Shown here in pieces: positions 18,615 to 27,463 of a DNA stretch of 64,000 nucleotides. This stretch comes from G963662675 sp963676845. Lineage in GTDB: Bacteria > Bacteroidota > Bacteroidia > Bacteroidales > Prolixibacteraceae. The notes under the pieces were generated by a model. That model was given only the letters and a program-made list of their open reading frames with translations. It made no database searches and had not been told where the DNA came from. The translations under genes were made by a program, and so were the position numbers. The stretch lies in assembly GCA_963676845.2 (NCBI GenBank), contig CAXXKK010000031.1, positions 1 to 64,000 on the forward strand. The letters run 5' to 3'. Position 1 is the first letter of the stretch. Each line of letters opens with the position of its first letter.

Positions 18615-19553
18615 TTATTTTTCTTTAAGCTGATAAAAGGCTCCGCGCTCCTGTTCTATGGTTTCAATCTTCCCTTCCTGATCAAGAACATCCAGGTATT
18701 TATTAATCTCATTCACATGAAGACCCAGAATTTGGCTCAGGTCTTCAAGCGTACATGGCCTGCGCGAGATCGTTTCCAGAATTGCTGTTTCTGTATCTGT
18801 TCGGTAAGATTGTATGTTTTTTCGTTGAGGTGATGCCGCAATTATCCGAAGATTGTCGAATCCCCAGAAGTCTGCTATTTGTTCTAATTCCTTTCGTGTT
18901 GCTCCTCGTAATTTTTGCACAGTTCCAGGCCTGTCCAATGTGTTTAGCTGAACGAGGTCGGGTTTAATTTTTTCAATGGCTTTTTTGAGTTCCAGTAATT
19001 CTTCTTTGTGGTCATTGTAACCAGGTAGTATAAATACTTCCAGCCATATTTTCCCTTTAAAATCATTTCTGAAATCAATCAGTCCTTCAATGTATTTGTT
19101 AATTGATAATTCCTGATGCGGACGATTGATTTTTTGAAACACATCTTCGGTTGCTGCATCCAGCGAAGGTAGAATGAGGTCAATACTTTTGATGGCTTCC
19201 CTGACATGCGAGTCAAAAAGCAAAGTGCCATTTGTTAAAAGAGCGATAGGAATGCCAGGTTTTATTTGTTGTATAAATTGAATGATTTCGGCAATACAAA
19301 CATTTAAAGTTGGCTCACCATAACCGGAGAAGGTTAAATAATCAGGATCGGGATTATTCTCAAAATAATGGTTTAATTCATCCTTTATCTTGTCGGCTTT
19401 TATGTATTCCAGCCTATCAAGCGTTAGTTTGGTTGTTTTGCCTACTTCACAGTAAACACAATCCAGCGAGCAAACTTTTTTAGGAACTAAATCAATACCA
19501 AGAGACATGCCCAATCTTCGGGAAGGAACAGGGCCAAATAGATACTTATACAT
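18615..19553 (-). CDS. Radical SAM protein with C-terminal winged helix
   Basis: From the ATG at 19553 the protein reads MYKYLFGPVPSRRLGMSLGI and then CSLDCVYCEVG, the CxxxCxxC cluster-binding motif at about residue 28. GYGEPTLN (about 73) and LTNGTLL (about 102) are the glycine-rich SAM-contacting strands. After residue 240 comes a DNA-binding-like winged helix (RRPCTLEDLSQILGLHVNEINKYLDVLDQEGKI). The family is COG0731-like; no substrate is known for it. A TTG 24 bp upstream would lengthen it by eight residues, but the ATG start begins exactly at the conserved FGPVPSRRLG block. Confidence 0.85.
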   Translation of the reverse strand: MYKYLFGPVPSRRLGMSLGIDLVPKKVCSLDCVYCEVGKTTKLTLDRLEYIKADKIKDELNHYFENNPDPDYLTFSGYGEPTLNVCIAEIIQFIQQIKPGIPIALLTNGTLLFDSHVREAIKSIDLILPSLDAATEDVFQKINRPHQELSINKYIEGLIDFRNDFKGKIWLEVFILPGYNDHKEELLELKKAIEKIKPDLVQLNTLDRPGTVQKLRGATRKELEQIADFWGFDNLRIIAASPQRKNIQSYRTDTETAILETISRRPCTLEDLSQILGLHVNEINKYLDVLDQEGKIETIEQERGAFYQLKEK

Positions 19554-19640
19554 TATGAATATGGAATTTTCCTGCAAATTTAGTATAAATATAAAAACCG
19601 GCTTTTTAGTCTGTTGTGAAATATCGCACGTGGCAGGTGG

Positions 19641-20219
19641 TTATTTTATTTTGACTACTGCGATTTGACATTCATTCAATGACTGGATGGGAAAAACAAA
19701 TTGACTGAGGTCATCAATCACAATTAGATTTCCCTGCTCAAGGATAAACGATTTTTGGTCTATCTGGATTTGCAGTTTACCAGCTATGGCATACAGGCAC
19801 AAACAATCCCATTTTTTTTCTACTTCAATTTGTGTCTTGCTGCCTGCTTCAATTTTCAATCCGCATAAGTCGCTTTGTGTTTTTTTGTTGGTCATCACAT
19901 TAAAATCAACACAGGTTCCAATCGATTTTGTTGTCCAGCCACCTTCAAAAGTATCAACATCAAGAGGTTTTAGCTCTTTGCTGTGTCGGTTTTCGTGGCT
20001 TAAAGTAATTTCACCTTCCAAGACCATGAGTTTACGGTAAATACCGGGTAATGCTGTAAACGTGGATTCTTCGATATCTACTTTTGCAGTACTTATTCTT
20101 ACATCAAAATTTCGTTTTGAGTAAGAGGAATCTTTGGGAGAAATATATAATTCGGTGGTTGTTCCACCAGACCAGGAACTGGTTTGGAACTGGCTGTTTT
20201 CAATAATATTTACGTTCAT
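19641..20219 (-). CDS. HutD/Ves-like cupin protein
   Basis: From the ATG at 20219 the protein runs MNVNIIENSQFQTSSWSGGTTTELYI, then FDVRISTAKV and TALPGIYRKLMVLEGE. This is the HutD family pattern (SWSGGxTxEL; RISxAxV; FxxxPGxxRxLxxLxG), a double-cupin fold. HutD is linked to histidine use and Ves to cold response in other bacteria, with no proven activity. No hut genes are nearby. The open frame extends to 20270, but those extra residues are not conserved-looking. Confidence 0.8.
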   Translation of the reverse strand: MNVNIIENSQFQTSSWSGGTTTELYISPKDSSYSKRNFDVRISTAKVDIEESTFTALPGIYRKLMVLEGEITLSHENRHSKELKPLDVDTFEGGWTTKSIGTCVDFNVMTNKKTQSDLCGLKIEAGSKTQIEVEKKWDCLCLYAIAGKLQIQIDQKSFILEQGNLIVIDDLSQFVFPIQSLNECQIAVVKIK

Positions 20220-20427
20220 TGTTTTCAATTTTGAGAAATGAAACATCCATTCGTAAATAAACATTAACATACACGAAAATGATTATTTACGAATGGCAAG
20301 TTCCATCTGATAATTAAGAAATAAAAAATATACAGATGAAATTAAGCATGAATTTTTAGTATGGAATACAGTGCTATTTTATAGGATACAGAAATAACCT
20401 AAAGTTTAGAATATACACATTGAAGAG

Positions 20428-20451
20428 CTTTCATGGTATGATCTATGAAAG
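20428..20451. repeat. Short inverted repeat upstream of cation channel gene
   Basis: CTTTCAT (20428-20434) and ATGAAAG (20445-20451) form a 7-bp inverted repeat with a 10-bp spacer about 55 bp before the channel start. It could be an operator; there is no other support. Confidence 0.3.
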
Positions 20452-20505
20452 TTTTAACTTTATCAGATCAAACGACAAAATTTAAACAATCCAAAAGAAA
20501 ATATA

Positions 20506-21312
20506 ATGAATGCTCAAACGCTGAGAAGTACTTTACATGAAATAATTTTTGAAGCAGATACGAAAGCCGGAAAAATTTTTGATATCGCTTTATTTTGGGC
20601 TATTGGTATTAGTGTGCTTGTGGTAATGCTGGAGAGTGTTCCTTCTTTGAATATACGTTTTGGAAATTGGTTTCATATCATTGAGTGGGGATTTACAATT
20701 TTGTTTACGATTGAATATTTTTTGCGTATTTATAGCGTGAAAAGGCCTCTAAAGTATATGCTTAGTTTTTATGGCCTGGTTGATCTTTTATCAATATTAC
20801 CTACTTTTCTTGGTTTGTATTTTGTTGCTTCTCATTCATTACGAATGATTCGGGTGCTGAGATTATTACGAGTTTTCAGGGTTTTAAAATTATTCAGCTT
20901 CACGGCTCAGGCTCAACAGTTGGTGACTGCCCTAAAGGCGAGTCGCCAAAAAATTATTGTTTTTCTATTGTCGGTACTAATATTGGTCATTTTACTGGGG
21001 ACACTGATGTATTTGATAGAAACACCTGAAGCGGGATTTACATCTATTCCACGCAGTATATATTGGGCTATCGTTACTTTAACTACTGTTGGGTATGGTG
21101 ATATTACGCCACAGTCGGTTTCGGGACAAGCATTAGCGTCGGTAATAATGGTTATTGGTTACGCAATAATTGCAGTGCCAACAGGTATTGTTACAGCTGA
21201 AATTGTTAAATCTAGACCAGAAAACACGAATACGCAGGCTTGTCCGGCTTGTGGTAAACAAGGGCATGACGATAATGCCAAATTTTGTAAATTTTGTGGA
21301 AAAGCTTTATAA
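20506..21312 (+). CDS. Voltage-gated potassium-type ion channel with C-terminal zinc ribbon
   Basis: A 268-residue six-helix channel subunit. S4 is clear at about residues 111-130, with basic residues every third position (SLRMIRVLRLLRVFRVLKLF). The pore loop TLTTVGYGDITP at about 191-202 contains the TVGYGD potassium selectivity filter. S6 runs to about residue 228. The tail ends in a CPAC-x10-CKFC zinc ribbon (residues about 246-263), an unusual cytoplasmic addition. It should form a tetrameric potassium channel in the inner membrane. It is monocistronic, with a degenerate repeat array immediately downstream. Confidence 0.9.
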   Translation: MNAQTLRSTLHEIIFEADTKAGKIFDIALFWAIGISVLVVMLESVPSLNIRFGNWFHIIEWGFTILFTIEYFLRIYSVKRPLKYMLSFYGLVDLLSILPTFLGLYFVASHSLRMIRVLRLLRVFRVLKLFSFTAQAQQLVTALKASRQKIIVFLLSVLILVILLGTLMYLIETPEAGFTSIPRSIYWAIVTLTTVGYGDITPQSVSGQALASVIMVIGYAIIAVPTGIVTAEIVKSRPENTNTQACPACGKQGHDDNAKFCKFCGKAL

Positions 21313-21356
21313 GTGATAGTTTATTGAACATTATCCAAAACTGATAATTGAAAGTG

Positions 21357-21646
21357 GGAAATTGCCAATGGACAGGTCAACTTGCCCGGTTGAAGCCAAA
21401 AAATTGCCGATGGACGGGGACCGATGGTGATTAAATGCAAGAATTTGCTGATTAAAAGGTCAACATTTGTGGTGGAGCTGAAAAACTGCTGGTGGATGGG
21501 GCAGAATGCCCGATTGAATCCGAAAAACTGATGATTAAAGGGTAAATATCTTTGGTGGAAACTAAAAAACTACTGGTGATAAGGTAAACCTTGTGATGGA
21601 GCATAAAAACCCCCGGTGGAGGGTCAAACCTGCCGCGGGGCTAATA
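21357..21646. repeat. Degenerate tandem array of about seven 42-bp units
   Basis: Units of 40-42 bp start at 21357, 21399, 21440, 21482, 21524, 21566 and 21606. Most start with AAAAAYTGCYGGTGGA-like sequence, have a GGTCAA or GGTAAA block at unit position 18-22, and close with a GGTGGAGC-like block. Units are far from identical. No unit-to-unit reading frame stays open, so it is not a coding repeat. It is more G-rich than the surrounding DNA. Confidence 0.65.
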
Positions 21647-21815
21647 AAATAAAGGGTTTCAGATATTGCTTAATTATAGTATCGTCCCTTTTTATCTTTA
21701 TCTTTCCAAAAACACAACGACCATATTCGCGAATGGGACTTGCTTTTTTATACAATAAAAAACAGGCTTACGATCTCTATTATTCTGTTCCCTTTATACC
21801 TATTTATACGACTAT

Positions 21816-22541
21816 TTATTTTTGCCTTGCCTGTAAGCTTCCCAGCATATTTTTGAAAATACCATTTTTTACTTTCTCGTCAAGAATCTCATAGTATTTT
21901 GTAAATGTGTTTGGTTCTTGTCTGCTGAGGTAAAATGCACTGAGATCTTTGTCTAAATTGTTCTTTATATACTCTAATTCTGTAGCGTAAGCCTCATTGC
22001 GGATTTGATTTCCTTCTTCAATTAGTTTGTTGATTTGTTGGTTGTCTCCATTCGTAAATCTTAGTGAGTCAATTTCTAACTCAATTTCTACAAGTTGAGA
22101 AGCATCTTCTATATATTGATTACGAACTTGCCCATGCGCTTGATTAAAATCAGATCCCGTTGCTGTAAACTCCAGGCAATAGTCATGTAATTGGCCTTTG
22201 GCTTCAATCTGATCATCGGGTCGGATAAGCAGTACCATGTATTTCTGCAAAGGGTGGAAGGTTGCTCCGTTCATTAGTTTAAGCTCTCCTGCCTTTGGAT
22301 AAATATAAGCCATGACGGGTTCCTGAACGGATAAATCGTAGGTGAACTTGCCATTCGTCGCAATAATTGTATCTACAAATGGTTCACCTATATCCATGAA
22401 TTCTGAAACAGGAGCATATTCAACAAGTATTGTGTCATTGTTGAGGCCCTCCAGATCTACTGTAAGATTGTGTTGTTTGGCGCATGATGATATTAATATT
22501 CCGAGAATAAAAATGACAGTGAAATTTTTAATTTGATTCAT
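21816..22541 (-). CDS. DUF4369-domain lipoprotein without thioredoxin domain
   Basis: A 241-residue protein with a lipoprotein signal (ILGILISSC, cysteine about 20). The body matches the N-terminal DUF4369 region common in Bacteroidota thiol-disulfide proteins: an N-terminal beta-rich part (HNLTVDLEGLNNDTILVEY), then QKYMVLLIRPDDQIEAKG and a helical part with SDFNQAHGQVRN. The protein stops at LGSLQARQK, where the C-terminal TlpA-like thioredoxin domain would normally begin. It lies between two stretches of degenerate G-rich repeat, so truncation is possible. Confidence 0.7.
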   Translation of the reverse strand: MNQIKNFTVIFILGILISSCAKQHNLTVDLEGLNNDTILVEYAPVSEFMDIGEPFVDTIIATNGKFTYDLSVQEPVMAYIYPKAGELKLMNGATFHPLQKYMVLLIRPDDQIEAKGQLHDYCLEFTATGSDFNQAHGQVRNQYIEDASQLVEIELEIDSLRFTNGDNQQINKLIEEGNQIRNEAYATELEYIKNNLDKDLSAFYLSRQEPNTFTKYYEILDEKVKNGIFKNMLGSLQARQK

Positions 22542-22716
22542 AGGTTTAATTTATAGTTATTCGCACTCTTTCTCTTTTTTTTGATCATCCGTAGAAATAA
22601 TGGTATTCTGTAAGGGATACCGCAATGGATAAGCTTTGTAGCGATTCCTAAATTAGAAAATAATAGGCGAAGTTACGTTTGGTTGAAGTAGGAATTATTA
22701 GTTCTGCCTTTATTTT

Positions 22717-22830
22717 TTAACCGATGGTAATTTTTCCCGGATTTTGGGAGATGATGGGGAAGTAAACCGGATTAATGGTTGGGGTGCGGAAAAACCGGAG
22801 TTTGTTTATTGGCAGTTTATTAAAAGGGAG
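22717..22830. repeat. G-rich degenerate repeat-like stretch
   Basis: The sequence has blocks such as CCGATGGTAA, AAACCGGATTAATGGTTGGGG and GGAAAAACCGGAG that resemble decayed units of the 42-bp array at 21357-21646. Similarity is by eye only. Confidence 0.35.
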
Positions 22831-22840
22831 AAAATAAAAA

Positions 22841-22878
22841 GTCATCCTAAACTTGTTTCCAAACAAGTTCAGGATGAC
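22841..22878. repeat. REP-like palindrome, copy 2 (compact hairpin)
   Basis: GTCATCCTAAACTTGTTT and AAACAAGTTCAGGATGAC form an 18-bp stem with one mismatch and a two-base loop. It lies 20 bp after the symporter stop and is well placed to terminate that transcript. Confidence 0.8.
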
Positions 22879-22897
22879 ACTATCATTTTATATCGGA

Positions 22898-24454
22898 TTA
22901 TGCGATGGTGGTTTTCTTAGGTGTTGCCAAAGTCATAATTACAATCACAAGAATAGAAACAGGCATGGAATAAACAAATGGATCAATAACAGTCCATGGT
23001 AATTCATTGATTAATGCAGGTTTTCCAAAAATTGCCTGGCTGATTCCCAGTGGATCGGATTCCTTGGTATGCATAAATACAAGTGTAAAAATACTTACGG
23101 CTAATCCTGAAATCATACTCCAGTAAGCCGCTTTTTTTGTTGTCCGTTTCCAGTAAAGTGCACAAAAATAAGCAGGCAGGAAAGTAGCAGCACAAATACC
23201 AAAGAAAATGGCTGTCCCACGAGCGATAACTCCCATACTCAAGGTATAGCAAATAATGTAACTTACAACAATTGAAAATGCTACACCGTAGCGGGTGATT
23301 TTAGTTGTATTCTCTTTGCTTTTTGTAATGTTATACATTACATCGCGACCGATGGCAGATCCCATGGCATGGAACTGTGAACTTAGAGTTGACATACTTG
23401 CAGAAAGTATGGTCAGCATAAACAGTCCCGAGAACCAAACTGGCATAGAGCGTTTTATATATTCAGGAATAATCTCATCTACATCGGCAATTACAGCTGT
23501 TGCAATATTTCCTTCGGTTTGTAAAAAGAAAAGGTTGGAATAAGCACCAACAGTATAAATGATTCCGGTTGTTACGGCAATGAACAAACAGCCAATTAAT
23601 ACGGCACGGTTCAATTCCTTATCGCTTTTTACTGTCATGAAGCGTACCACAAGCTGTGGCTGGGCAAGTACGCCAATACCTACCCCCAGAATTAATGAAG
23701 TAACCAGTGAATACCACCATGTTGATCCAGTTTTGGGCATGGTTGTCCACCCTGTATGTCCTGCTGCCTGTAGTTTCTCAGGAATCATTGAAGCCATGTC
23801 GGTCAGGTTTTTATTTGCTTCGGAAAAGTTTACTCCCAAAACTTTGAATGTCCAAAATAGAAGGAAGAACATACTTACAAACATGATTGTTCCCTGGAGC
23901 GCATCGGTGTACATCACACTTTTTAGTCCCCCCGAGATCACATAAGCAGCAATAACCAATGCAAAAATGAACAGGGCAATATTATAATCAATCTCGAAAA
24001 TCTTTTCAATAAATACAGCTCCACCTTTTAGAACAACGGCAGCATAAATTGGCATAGCCAGGAAAATAACCAAGCCGGCAAAAATTTGGATGGACTTACT
24101 TTTGTAATGTTTCCCTAATAAGTCAGGGAAAGTATGAGCATCCAGTATATGTCCCATTCTGCGGGTTTTTCTTCCGAAGAAGATGAAGGCAATAACTACC
24201 CCGAAAAACATATTCAGGAAGGTAAGCCAGAGAAGTCCCATTCCAAATTGGGCAGATATTCCCCCAAACCCAATAATCGCAGATGAAGAGACAAAGGTTG
24301 CTCCGTAAGATATGGCCATGACAAAAGGATGAATCTCACGTCCGCCAAGCAGGTAGTCTTTATCTGAGTGGGTTTGTCTATAGCCTTTAATCCCCAGGTA
24401 GGTGAGGGCAAGTAGATAAACAATTACAATTAAGCCAAGTATGAAAGTATTCAT
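22898..24454 (-). CDS. Sodium:solute symporter (SSS family)
   Basis: A 518-residue protein with about 13 membrane helices. DKDYLLGGREIHPFVMAISYGATFVSSSAIIGFGG at residues 32-66 is the helix-1 signature of the family, with ITKSKEN and the FFGICAATFLPAYFCALYWKRTTKKAAYWSM segment near residue 410-445. It imports a solute with sodium. The solute may be an aryl-acid or related carboxylate, because the gene follows the iorAB-paaK-ACT cluster on the same strand; that is inference. The short protein encoded just upstream is its typical partner. Confidence 0.88.
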   Translation of the reverse strand: MNTFILGLIVIVYLLALTYLGIKGYRQTHSDKDYLLGGREIHPFVMAISYGATFVSSSAIIGFGGISAQFGMGLLWLTFLNMFFGVVIAFIFFGRKTRRMGHILDAHTFPDLLGKHYKSKSIQIFAGLVIFLAMPIYAAVVLKGGAVFIEKIFEIDYNIALFIFALVIAAYVISGGLKSVMYTDALQGTIMFVSMFFLLFWTFKVLGVNFSEANKNLTDMASMIPEKLQAAGHTGWTTMPKTGSTWWYSLVTSLILGVGIGVLAQPQLVVRFMTVKSDKELNRAVLIGCLFIAVTTGIIYTVGAYSNLFFLQTEGNIATAVIADVDEIIPEYIKRSMPVWFSGLFMLTILSASMSTLSSQFHAMGSAIGRDVMYNITKSKENTTKITRYGVAFSIVVSYIICYTLSMGVIARGTAIFFGICAATFLPAYFCALYWKRTTKKAAYWSMISGLAVSIFTLVFMHTKESDPLGISQAIFGKPALINELPWTVIDPFVYSMPVSILVIVIMTLATPKKTTIA

Positions 24455-24512
24455 AGTGTTGTTGTGAGTTAGAAAGTTAGTTTTGTTTTAAGAGAAAAGT
24501 TTTTTGGGAGTG

Positions 24513-24695
24513 TTAAGCTTCCTGGTCATTAAGCTCATTTTCTTTTTTCTCCCATTGGATGTCGGTCATGATTTCTTCTTCATCACTTTCTCCGCCTTTA
24601 TTCCAATTTATTATTCCGTAAATAATTGAAAAAGCCAGGCATAGAAAGATGAGTAAATAGGCCCAGTAAATTCCAGGGTCAGTTATTCCAAACAT
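24513..24695 (-). CDS. Symporter small accessory protein
   Basis: A 60-residue protein with one membrane helix (residues 10-30) followed by INWNKGG and an acidic tail. The start MFGITDPGIYWAYLLIFLC and the YGIINWNKG motif match the short proteins regularly encoded directly before SSS symporters in Bacteroidota and Deltaproteobacteria. Such proteins probably bind the transporter. It ends 58 bp before the symporter start. Confidence 0.8.
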   Translation of the reverse strand: MFGITDPGIYWAYLLIFLCLAFSIIYGIINWNKGGESDEEEIMTDIQWEKKENELNDQEA

Positions 24696-24758
24696 GGTAT
24701 TTGATTTTTTAGGTTAATAGTTAAGTTTCTATCGATTGATTTTCGCTTAGCTCGAAGC

Positions 24759-24942
24759 GTCATCCCGAACTTGTTTCGGGATCTGTTCCAAACTGTTTAT
24801 GTTTTTTTTGTCATTCTGACCATAGGGAAGAATCTTTATCTATATCCGCAAGAGATTCTTCACTTCGTTCAGAATGACATTTCAAAAATACTTCAGTCAT
24901 TACTCATTATTCCAAAATTTTTTGGTCAACGCTCGGGATGAC
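24759..24942. repeat. REP-like nested palindromes, copy 3
   Basis: An outer pair, GTCATCCCGA (24759) and TCGGGATGAC (24933-24942), encloses an inner pair, GTCATTCTGA (24810) and TCAGAATGAC (24869-24878), with the AACTTGTTTCGGGATCTG and AAGAATCT/AGATTCTT blocks typical of the family. It occupies the gap between the ACT-protein and symporter-accessory genes. Confidence 0.75.
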
Positions 24943-24965
24943 TAGTAAAGAGGCAAGCTCTTTGA

Positions 24966-25400
24966 TCACTTCGTTCCGTATACAATTTCTTCTGATATCA
25001 TTGGGATGCCAGCTTCTTCAATGAGATGAACAGCATTGTTAATATCATGCGTGTCAACAATCAGAAAGCCTTTCCCTTCATCCTGAGCAACCCTTGCGTA
25101 GGCATTTTCAATATTAATTTCCAATTCATCCAATTTTTCAAGCATGGTGTCCAATCCTCCTGGTTGATCTTCAATTTCCAGAGCAACAATTTGGCGTAGT
25201 ACGCTTGAATGACCATTGTCATTTAAAAGCTTGCACACATTTTCAGGATTTGGAACAATAAGATTGAAGATTCCCCAACAACCGTTTGTTGCACTAAGTG
25301 TCATTGCCCGAATGCTTATCCCTTCTTGTTTTAAAAGTGATGTGATACGGCGCAAATAGCCGGGTTTATTTTCTAAAAATGTTGATACCTGATAAGTCAT
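24966..25400 (-). CDS. Tandem ACT-domain protein
   Basis: A 144-residue protein of two ACT modules: residues 1-70 (FLENKPGYLRRITSLLKQEGISIRAM) and 72-140 (EIEDQPGGLDTMLEKLDELEINIENAYA). ACT domains bind small ligands, usually amino acids. It follows paaK by 19 bp; phenylacetate-CoA ligase and ACT-protein genes are regularly paired in Bacteroidota and Clostridia. It probably senses an aromatic amino acid or aryl-acid for this pathway, an inference from context. Confidence 0.85.
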   Translation of the reverse strand: MTYQVSTFLENKPGYLRRITSLLKQEGISIRAMTLSATNGCWGIFNLIVPNPENVCKLLNDNGHSSVLRQIVALEIEDQPGGLDTMLEKLDELEINIENAYARVAQDEGKGFLIVDTHDINNAVHLIEEAGIPMISEEIVYGTK

Positions 25401-25419
25401 AATTACAAATTTGTGTGGT

Positions 25420-26733
25420 TTATGCTTTTGTTCTGTTGTCGAATAATCTTACGGCTTTCCCTCCTTCGCTTTTGGGGAGAGAGCCATTTTCAACAAGTTT
25501 AACAGTTGGTTTAACTAATATTTCATCACGAATATCGTGGGTAATCTTACGGGCAAGATTATTCAGGGTGCTTAATTCTCCTTTAAAGCTGCCTTTCTTC
25601 AGTTCAACTTCAACAACAATGGTGTCGTTATTATTGATTGTCTCCAGGTTGATGCGGTATTCACTTCCTACTTCAGGAATTTTCATCAGAACTGCTTCAA
25701 TCTGAATAGGGAAGATGTTGCATCCTTTTACAATGAACATGTCATCTGTACGTCCGGTAATACGATCAAGCATTCGGTGTGTGCGTCCGCATGAACATTT
25801 TTCAGGGATGAACCGGGTAATGTCACGTGTACGGTAACGAATGATTGGCATGGCCTGACGATTTAAGCTTGTCATTACCAATTCTCCCAACTCTCCATCG
25901 GGGACAGGTTCAAGTGTTTGAGGGTCGATAATCTCAACAAAATAAGCGTCTTCCCAAACATGTAATCCATTTTGATATTCACATTCAAAAGCTACTCCGG
26001 GGCCATTCATCTCTGAAAGGCCAAAAGAGTTGTAAGCTTTTACGCCATATAATTCTTCAATTCGATGTCTTGTATCTTCAGAATGTGGTTCTGCTCCAAT
26101 AATCATGGTTTTTAGCGAAGTGTCTTTTCGTGGATCAAGACCTTCACTTTCAAAAACTTCATGCAGATAACCCAGGTAACTTGGTATGGCATGAGCTGCA
26201 GTTGTTCCGTAATCACGCATTAGTTTTATCTGGCGAATACTGTTTCCTGCACCGGCAGGGATACTTAAAGCTCCCAGCCTTTCTATTCCGTACTGAAACC
26301 CTAGTCCACCCGTAAAAAGTCCGTAGCCACTCATGTTTTGGAAAACATCATCTTCACGAACTCCTGCACAAAAAAGTGAGCGAGCCATTAAATTTGCCCA
26401 GTCACTAATATCGTGTTGGTTATGAAATATGACCGTTGGTGTTCCTGTTGTTCCACTGGATGAGTGAAGGCGGATACATTCTTTCTTAGGAACGGAAAGT
26501 AGTCCATATGGGAAATTATCACGTAAATCCTGTTTGGTAGTGAATGGGAGTTTACGAATGTCTTCAATGTTTTTTATACTTTCCGGACTAATTCCTTTCT
26601 CTGCGAAACTCTTTTTATAATATTCTGATTTTGCTGCCCGATCTACAACTTTTTTTAATTTCTCAACTTGTAGTTCGTGCAGCTTTTTTCTATCCAGCGT
26701 TTCGAGTTCTTCTTCCCAGTATTTTTTGGTCAT
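25420..26733 (-). CDS. paaK: Phenylacetate-CoA ligase
   Basis: A 437-residue ANL-superfamily enzyme of typical PaaK length. It has RLHSSSGTTGTPTVIFHNQ (P-loop motif, about residue 90), the PaaK-specific GLGFQYGIERLGA (about 150), SFGLSEMNGPGVAFEC (about 245), MPIIRYRTRDIT (about 300) and the hinge DRITGRTDDMFIVKG (about 330). It activates phenylacetate or other aryl-acetates with ATP and CoA. With iorAB upstream it would interconvert aryl-pyruvates, aryl-acetyl-CoA and free aryl-acetates. It lies in the ior operon. Confidence 0.92.
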   Translation of the reverse strand: MTKKYWEEELETLDRKKLHELQVEKLKKVVDRAAKSEYYKKSFAEKGISPESIKNIEDIRKLPFTTKQDLRDNFPYGLLSVPKKECIRLHSSSGTTGTPTVIFHNQHDISDWANLMARSLFCAGVREDDVFQNMSGYGLFTGGLGFQYGIERLGALSIPAGAGNSIRQIKLMRDYGTTAAHAIPSYLGYLHEVFESEGLDPRKDTSLKTMIIGAEPHSEDTRHRIEELYGVKAYNSFGLSEMNGPGVAFECEYQNGLHVWEDAYFVEIIDPQTLEPVPDGELGELVMTSLNRQAMPIIRYRTRDITRFIPEKCSCGRTHRMLDRITGRTDDMFIVKGCNIFPIQIEAVLMKIPEVGSEYRINLETINNNDTIVVEVELKKGSFKGELSTLNNLARKITHDIRDEILVKPTVKLVENGSLPKSEGGKAVRLFDNRTKA

Positions 26734-26843
26734 TTTTTTTGGTTTTGGTTTATTTCATTTTTGAAATAAACATGTAATTGGTCGCTTTCTTCGTTGAGGT
26801 ATTTATTCTTTCAACAATTCTTTAATGGAAAGCTGGTTTTTTT

Positions 26844-27425
26844 CTAGTTGTGCGCTGCACAGATTTCCATTCCCTTTTGGAATGCTTTCAGGTTTGAACT
26901 TACAATTTCTTCTCCTTTATGTCCAAACATGGCTTTAATCCCTTCCTCTAAAACGGAAGGGTCGATTCCGATTGCTTCTGCTCCAGCTCCAAGCATTACA
27001 ATGTTTGTTGCCCGGGCGTTGCCAATTTCGCAGGTAACACCTTTGGTGTCGACCAACACAGGGTTGTTGGTTTGTTTTAATTTTGTAATAACCTCTTCGG
27101 TTTCCGGATAGTTTGGAATATTTTTAAAAGGATCGATTGATGTTACAATTCGTCCTGAATCTTTTAAATAAGGCAGGTAGCGCAATGCTTCCATGGGCTC
27201 TACTGATAAAATCAGATCGGCACCTTTAAGAGGAATCAGATCCGAAAAAATCTCTTCATCTGAAATACGTAAGTGAGATTGAACATCGCCTCCGCGCTGG
27301 CTCATTCCATGCACTTCGGCTTGTTTAATATTTAATCCAAGTTTAAGTGCAGCCCAGTCGATAATTGCTGCAATACTTAAAATCCCTTGTCCGCCTACAC
27401 CGGCTAATATGATGTTTGTATCCAT
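26844..27425 (-). CDS. iorB: Indolepyruvate oxidoreductase subunit beta
   Basis: From the ATG at 27425 the 193-residue protein reads MDTNIILAGVGGQGILSIAAI, then EVHGMSQRGGDVQSHLRISD: the gamma-type domain of 2-oxoacid:ferredoxin oxidoreductases in the IorB form. With IorA it oxidatively decarboxylates indolepyruvate and related aryl-pyruvates to aryl-acetyl-CoA using ferredoxin. A TTG 18 bp upstream is the other possible start. It lies 38 bp after iorA. Confidence 0.92.
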   Translation of the reverse strand: MDTNIILAGVGGQGILSIAAIIDWAALKLGLNIKQAEVHGMSQRGGDVQSHLRISDEEIFSDLIPLKGADLILSVEPMEALRYLPYLKDSGRIVTSIDPFKNIPNYPETEEVITKLKQTNNPVLVDTKGVTCEIGNARATNIVMLGAGAEAIGIDPSVLEEGIKAMFGHKGEEIVSSNLKAFQKGMEICAAHN

Positions 27426-27463
27426 GTTGATATGTATTTTCAATCTGGTATTGAATGATTTCT

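Noticed and set aside
21616..21894. Plus-strand 92-codon frame over the repeat array and lipoprotein end
   Set aside because: It starts in the degenerate repeat and continues over the antisense of the DUF4369 gene; composition is not protein-like.
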